Assembly: GCA_026000155.1 (NCBI GenBank)
Contig: BNYG01000052.1
Span: 1-10,808, forward strand
From: Bacteroidia bacterium
Lineage (GTDB): Bacteria > Bacteroidota > Bacteroidia > Bacteroidales > Azobacteroidaceae
Direction: 5' to 3'
Length of the DNA stretch: 10,808 bases
Shown here: piece by piece, positions 8,958 to 10,808 of the stretch
Numbering within the stretch: the stretch's first letter is position 1
How the letters are laid out: each line of letters begins with the position of its first letter
The notes under the pieces: generated by a model
The model's database searches: none
What the model saw: only the letters and a program-made list of their open reading frames with translations
Told to the model about the DNA's origin: nothing
Program-made: the position numbers and the translations under genes

Positions 8958-8969
8958 GTCCGAAAGGAC
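8958..8969. promoter_or_regulatory. Short hairpin GTCC-GAAA-GGAC between the xerD and pyk promoters
   Basis: There is a perfect 4-bp stem with a GAAA (GNRA) tetraloop on the + strand. It begins 3 bases after the pyk -7 box and ends on the first base of the xerD -7 box, so both predicted transcription starts fall inside it. It could be a small operator or just part of a 5' leader. Its function is unknown and it may be chance. Confidence 0.35.
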
Positions 8970-9004
8970 AAAGATAGTATAAAATAACTGTATGTTAAAA
9001 CAAA
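8969..9004 (-). promoter_or_regulatory. Probable xerD promoter, facing the pyk promoter
   Basis: Read on the minus strand, 8976-8969 is TATCTTTG, a full -7 match. The nearest minus-strand TTTG is at 9004-9001, 24 bases upstream and inside the first codons of pyk, so the -33 spacing is long. Transcription would start near 8964 and run left into xerD. Confidence 0.45.
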
Positions 9005-10440
9005 CAAAAATAGTAGCAACCATTTCAGATAAACGTTGCGATGTGGAGTTTCTTACCAAGCTCTTCAATGAAGGGATGAATGTGGTACGAATGAATTCCG
9101 CTCATTTAAGCAGGGAGGGTTTCGATGCAATTATCGATAATATCCGGGCGGTTTCCAACCGGATCGGCATCCTGATGGACACCAAAGGTCCGGAAGTACG
9201 GACAACAGTAAGTGAAAATCCGATCGCTTTCAAAACGGGCGACCAGGTGCAAATCAGAGGCGACATCAACGGAATCACTTCTGCCGATTGCATTTATGTG
9301 ACGTATAAAAACTTTGTCGATGAAATACGCCTGGGAGCCGGAATCCTTATCGACGATGGAGAAATAGAATTGAAAGTAATCGAAAAACAAGCGGATTACC
9401 TGACGGTGGAAGTATTAAACGATGCCGTATTGGGAAGTCGGAAAAGTGTAAATGTGCCGGGCGTCCGGATTAACCTTCCGTCCTTGACGGAAAAAGACCG
9501 GACGAATATTTTGTATGCCATCGAACGGAAAATTGATTTTATCGCCCATTCTTTTGTCCGGAACAAGCAGGATATTTTGGATATTCAACGCATTTTGGAC
9601 GAACACAACAGTCCGATTAAGATTATCGCCAAAATAGAAAATCAGGAAGGGGTGGACAATCTGGACGAAATACTGGAAACGGCTTACGGCATTATGGTGG
9701 CGCGGGGCGATTTGGGTATCGAAGTGCCACAGGAAAAACTGCCCGGATTGCAACGGATAATGATTCGCAAATGTGTAGCCGCCAAAAAACCGGTGATTGT
9801 AGCGACACAAATGCTCCATTCCATGATAACCAATCCGCGTCCCACCCGCGCCGAAATAACGGATATTGCCAACGCCATTTATTATCGCACAGATGCTTTG
9901 ATGTTAAGTGGCGAAACAGCCTACGGAAAATTTCCGGTAGAGGCGGTACGAACCATGACGAGCATTGCCCGCGAAGCGGAAAAAACCAAATTGAGCGAGA
10001 ACGATATTCGGGTTCCTACCACCGGCGATGACTTGGACGTAACGTCTTTTCTGTCGAAACAAGCGGTAAAAACCAGTCAGAAATTGCATGTAAAAGCCAT
10101 TGTGACGGATAGTTATACGGGACAAACGGCCAGAAATCTCGCTGCATTCCGTGGCAAAGCGCCTGTTTTTGCTATTTGCTACCGGGAAAGAACCACCCGC
10201 GAATTATCCCTTTCGTACGGCGTTTGGGCGGAATACCAGCCGGAAAACAACGACCCGAAAGAATATTTTCTGGAAGCCTTGAATAAGCTGATGCGCAAGG
10301 AAATGATTTGTCCTCAAGATATGGTGGCTTATCTAAGCGGCAGTTTTGGCGAAGGAGGAGGCACTTCTTTCCTTGAAATCAATCGAGTAGAGCGGATATT
10401 AAATAATTCGAAGAAATTTCAACCGCCGTTTTTCCGGTAA
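8992..10440 (+). CDS. pyk: Pyruvate kinase
   Basis: This enzyme converts phosphoenolpyruvate and ADP to pyruvate and ATP in the cytosol, the last step of glycolysis. The 482 residues cover the TIM-barrel A domain, the B lid (about 72-155) and the C domain (about 345-475). Visible motifs are KTKIVATIS, R33/N35/H38 in VRMNSAHLS, DTKGPEVR (63-70), the signature IAKIENQEG with catalytic K214 and E216, metal ligand D240 in ARGDLGIEV, T272 in ATQMLHSM, and NPRPTRAE followed by MLSGETA. Some conserved positions differ: TISDKR replaces the common TIGPxS, Ala37 stands where the K+-ligand Ser of RLNFSH lies, and His276 replaces Glu/Asp in TQMLxSM. Glu68, which correlates with K+ dependence, is present. 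I believe related Bacteroidota enzymes share such changes, so it is probably active. There is no extra C-terminal PEP-utiliser domain. The start has no Shine-Dalgarno sequence. Confidence 0.95.
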   Translation: MLKQTKIVATISDKRCDVEFLTKLFNEGMNVVRMNSAHLSREGFDAIIDNIRAVSNRIGILMDTKGPEVRTTVSENPIAFKTGDQVQIRGDINGITSADCIYVTYKNFVDEIRLGAGILIDDGEIELKVIEKQADYLTVEVLNDAVLGSRKSVNVPGVRINLPSLTEKDRTNILYAIERKIDFIAHSFVRNKQDILDIQRILDEHNSPIKIIAKIENQEGVDNLDEILETAYGIMVARGDLGIEVPQEKLPGLQRIMIRKCVAAKKPVIVATQMLHSMITNPRPTRAEITDIANAIYYRTDALMLSGETAYGKFPVEAVRTMTSIAREAEKTKLSENDIRVPTTGDDLDVTSFLSKQAVKTSQKLHVKAIVTDSYTGQTARNLAAFRGKAPVFAICYRERTTRELSLSYGVWAEYQPENNDPKEYFLEALNKLMRKEMICPQDMVAYLSGSFGEGGGTSFLEINRVERILNNSKKFQPPFFR

Positions 10441-10473
10441 GGTGTTGGTTACAGTGTAGTTCGAAACGTTAAA

Positions 10474-10620
10474 ATGCTCATTTCCGCCTTTTTAAGTTTT
10501 AAATATTTTAGGCTGAAAGGATGTACGATTGCTGTTAGGCTAAATTATTGTTTAAAGGCATCCAATGGGGATGTCTCTATTCATTTATTAACCGATATAG
10601 GATCGCCAGTAAAAACCTGA
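10474..10620 (+). CDS. Possible 48-codon small ORF, hypothetical
   Basis: An ATG-to-TGA frame of 48 codons fills much of the spacer after pyk. The product would start MLISAFLSFKYFRLKGC and end LLTDIGSPVKT, with two similar basic patches (FRLKG and VRLNYCLK). I do not recognise a family. Against it are its short length, the lack of a TAnnTTTG promoter in the 33 bases between it and pyk, and another open (ATG-less) frame across the same bases. In its favour are an unbiased amino-acid composition and a stop codon that coincides with the base of a perfect hairpin at 10618-10636. It may be a real small gene, the remnant of one, or part of a dispersed repeat. Confidence 0.25.
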   Translation: MLISAFLSFKYFRLKGCTIAVRLNYCLKASNGDVSIHLLTDIGSPVKT

Positions 10621-10632
10621 GTTTAGGCTAAA
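10508..10632 (+). repeat. Three copies of the 10-base motif TTAGGCTRAA
   Basis: TTAGGCTGAA (10508-10517), TTAGGCTAAA (10535-10544) and TTAGGCTAAA (10623-10632) occur within 125 bases, in the same orientation. The last lies within the perfect hairpin at 10618-10636. Spacing is uneven (27 and 88 bases), which does not suggest a tandem array. They could be protein-binding sites, part of a repeat unit, or, for the first two, the result of similar codons (R-L-K/N) in the possible small ORF. Confidence 0.45.
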
Positions 10633-10636
10633 CTCA
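10618..10636. repeat. Perfect 8-bp inverted repeat (hairpin)
   Basis: TGAGTTTA and TAAACTCA are exact reverse complements separated by GGC. The stem contains the stop codon of the possible 48-codon ORF. On the plus strand no T-run follows (CAAATTAAAAAATG), so it is not a standard terminator in that direction. On the minus strand the stem is followed by GGTTTTT, which is terminator-like, but no minus-strand gene reads into it here. It may instead be an operator or the end of a repeat element. Confidence 0.45.
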
Positions 10637-10649
10637 AATTAAAAAATGC

Positions 10650-10680
10650 TTGCATTTCTAAAAAGAATCTTTTATCTTTG
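10650..10680 (+). promoter_or_regulatory. Bacteroidota-type promoter for the Rpn-like gene
   Basis: TTG at 10650-10652 and TATCTTTG at 10673-10680 are separated by 20 bases, a good consensus match. The expected start is near 10685, giving a leader of about 42 bases before the ATG at 10727. The leader contains a 5-codon ATG frame (MNKIF, stop) at 10691-10708. Confidence 0.65.
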
Positions 10681-10726
10681 GCCTGTGATTATGAACAAGA
10701 TTTTTTAACAAGCCATACTTAATTTT

Positions 10727-10808
10727 ATGGGCAAAATTTTAACTTCAACCTATATAAGTCCGATTACGGATTTTGGGTTTAAAAAATTATTTTCGACAGA
10801 GAAAAACA
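10727..10808 (+). CDS. N-terminus of a PD-(D/E)XK (Rpn-like) nuclease/transposase, cut by window edge
   Basis: Only 27 codons are visible, running off the right edge. They read MGKILTSTYISPITDFGFKK and then LFSTEKN. The pattern YIxPxTDFGFKxLF is the typical opening of the Rpn/PDDEXK_2 family, which is abundant in Bacteroidales and annotated as recombination-promoting nuclease or putative transposase. E. coli Rpn proteins are DNA endonucleases that raise RecA-independent recombination and, in some cases, act in phage defence. The catalytic PD-(D/E)XK residues would lie downstream, so whether the gene is intact cannot be seen. The start is the first ATG in frame and fits the promoter upstream. 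The A/T-rich surroundings differ from pyk and fit an accessory gene. Confidence 0.75.
   Translation, partial: MGKILTSTYISPITDFGFKKLFSTEKN

Noticed and set aside
10556..10576. Stem AGGCATCC / GGATGTCT as the pyk terminator
   Set aside because: It has a G-T pair, lies 116 bases past the pyk stop inside a possible ORF, and is followed by only a mildly T-rich stretch.

Overview
The window looks like chromosomal DNA from a Bacteroidota species, most likely of the order Bacteroidales, that secretes proteins through the type IX secretion system (T9SS). Four things point there. There is a long SprA/Sov translocon gene. A secreted protease carries a T9SS C-terminal sorting domain. Several genes are preceded by the Bacteroidota -33/-7 promoter (TTTG, about 20 bases, TAnnTTTG). 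The genes have A/T-rich leaders without Shine-Dalgarno sequences. I cannot name a genus.

Layout from left to right: (1) 2-4570, the 3' two thirds of sprA, cut by the left edge. (2) 4638-7268, a secreted M6-family zinc metallopeptidase with fibronectin-type domains and a T9SS sorting domain, with its own promoter just after the sprA stop. (3) 7269-7985, an A/T-rich two-gene toxin-antitoxin cassette: a small antitoxin-like protein overlapping by 4 bases a PIN-domain VapC RNase, again with its own promoter. (4) 8928-8017 on the minus strand, the tyrosine recombinase XerD. (5) 8992-10440, pyruvate kinase, divergent from xerD across 63 bases in which the two predicted promoters face each other around a small hairpin. 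(6) 10441-10726, an A/T-rich spacer with a possible 48-codon ORF, three copies of a 10-base motif and a perfect hairpin. (7) 10727 to the right edge, the first 27 codons of a PD-(D/E)XK (Rpn-like) nuclease/transposase gene behind a good promoter.

The genes form no single pathway. sprA and the M6 protease are linked by function, as the outer-membrane channel and a predicted cargo. XerD and pyruvate kinase are housekeeping genes. The toxin-antitoxin pair and the Rpn-like gene are accessory genes, lower in G+C and placed in gaps between housekeeping genes. I found no CRISPR array, rRNA, tRNA, complete insertion sequence or prophage. No clearly new system is visible. The spots most worth a second look are the spacer after pyruvate kinase, the xerD/pyk face-to-face promoters, the toxin-antitoxin insert and the altered active-site neighbourhood of the pyruvate kinase.
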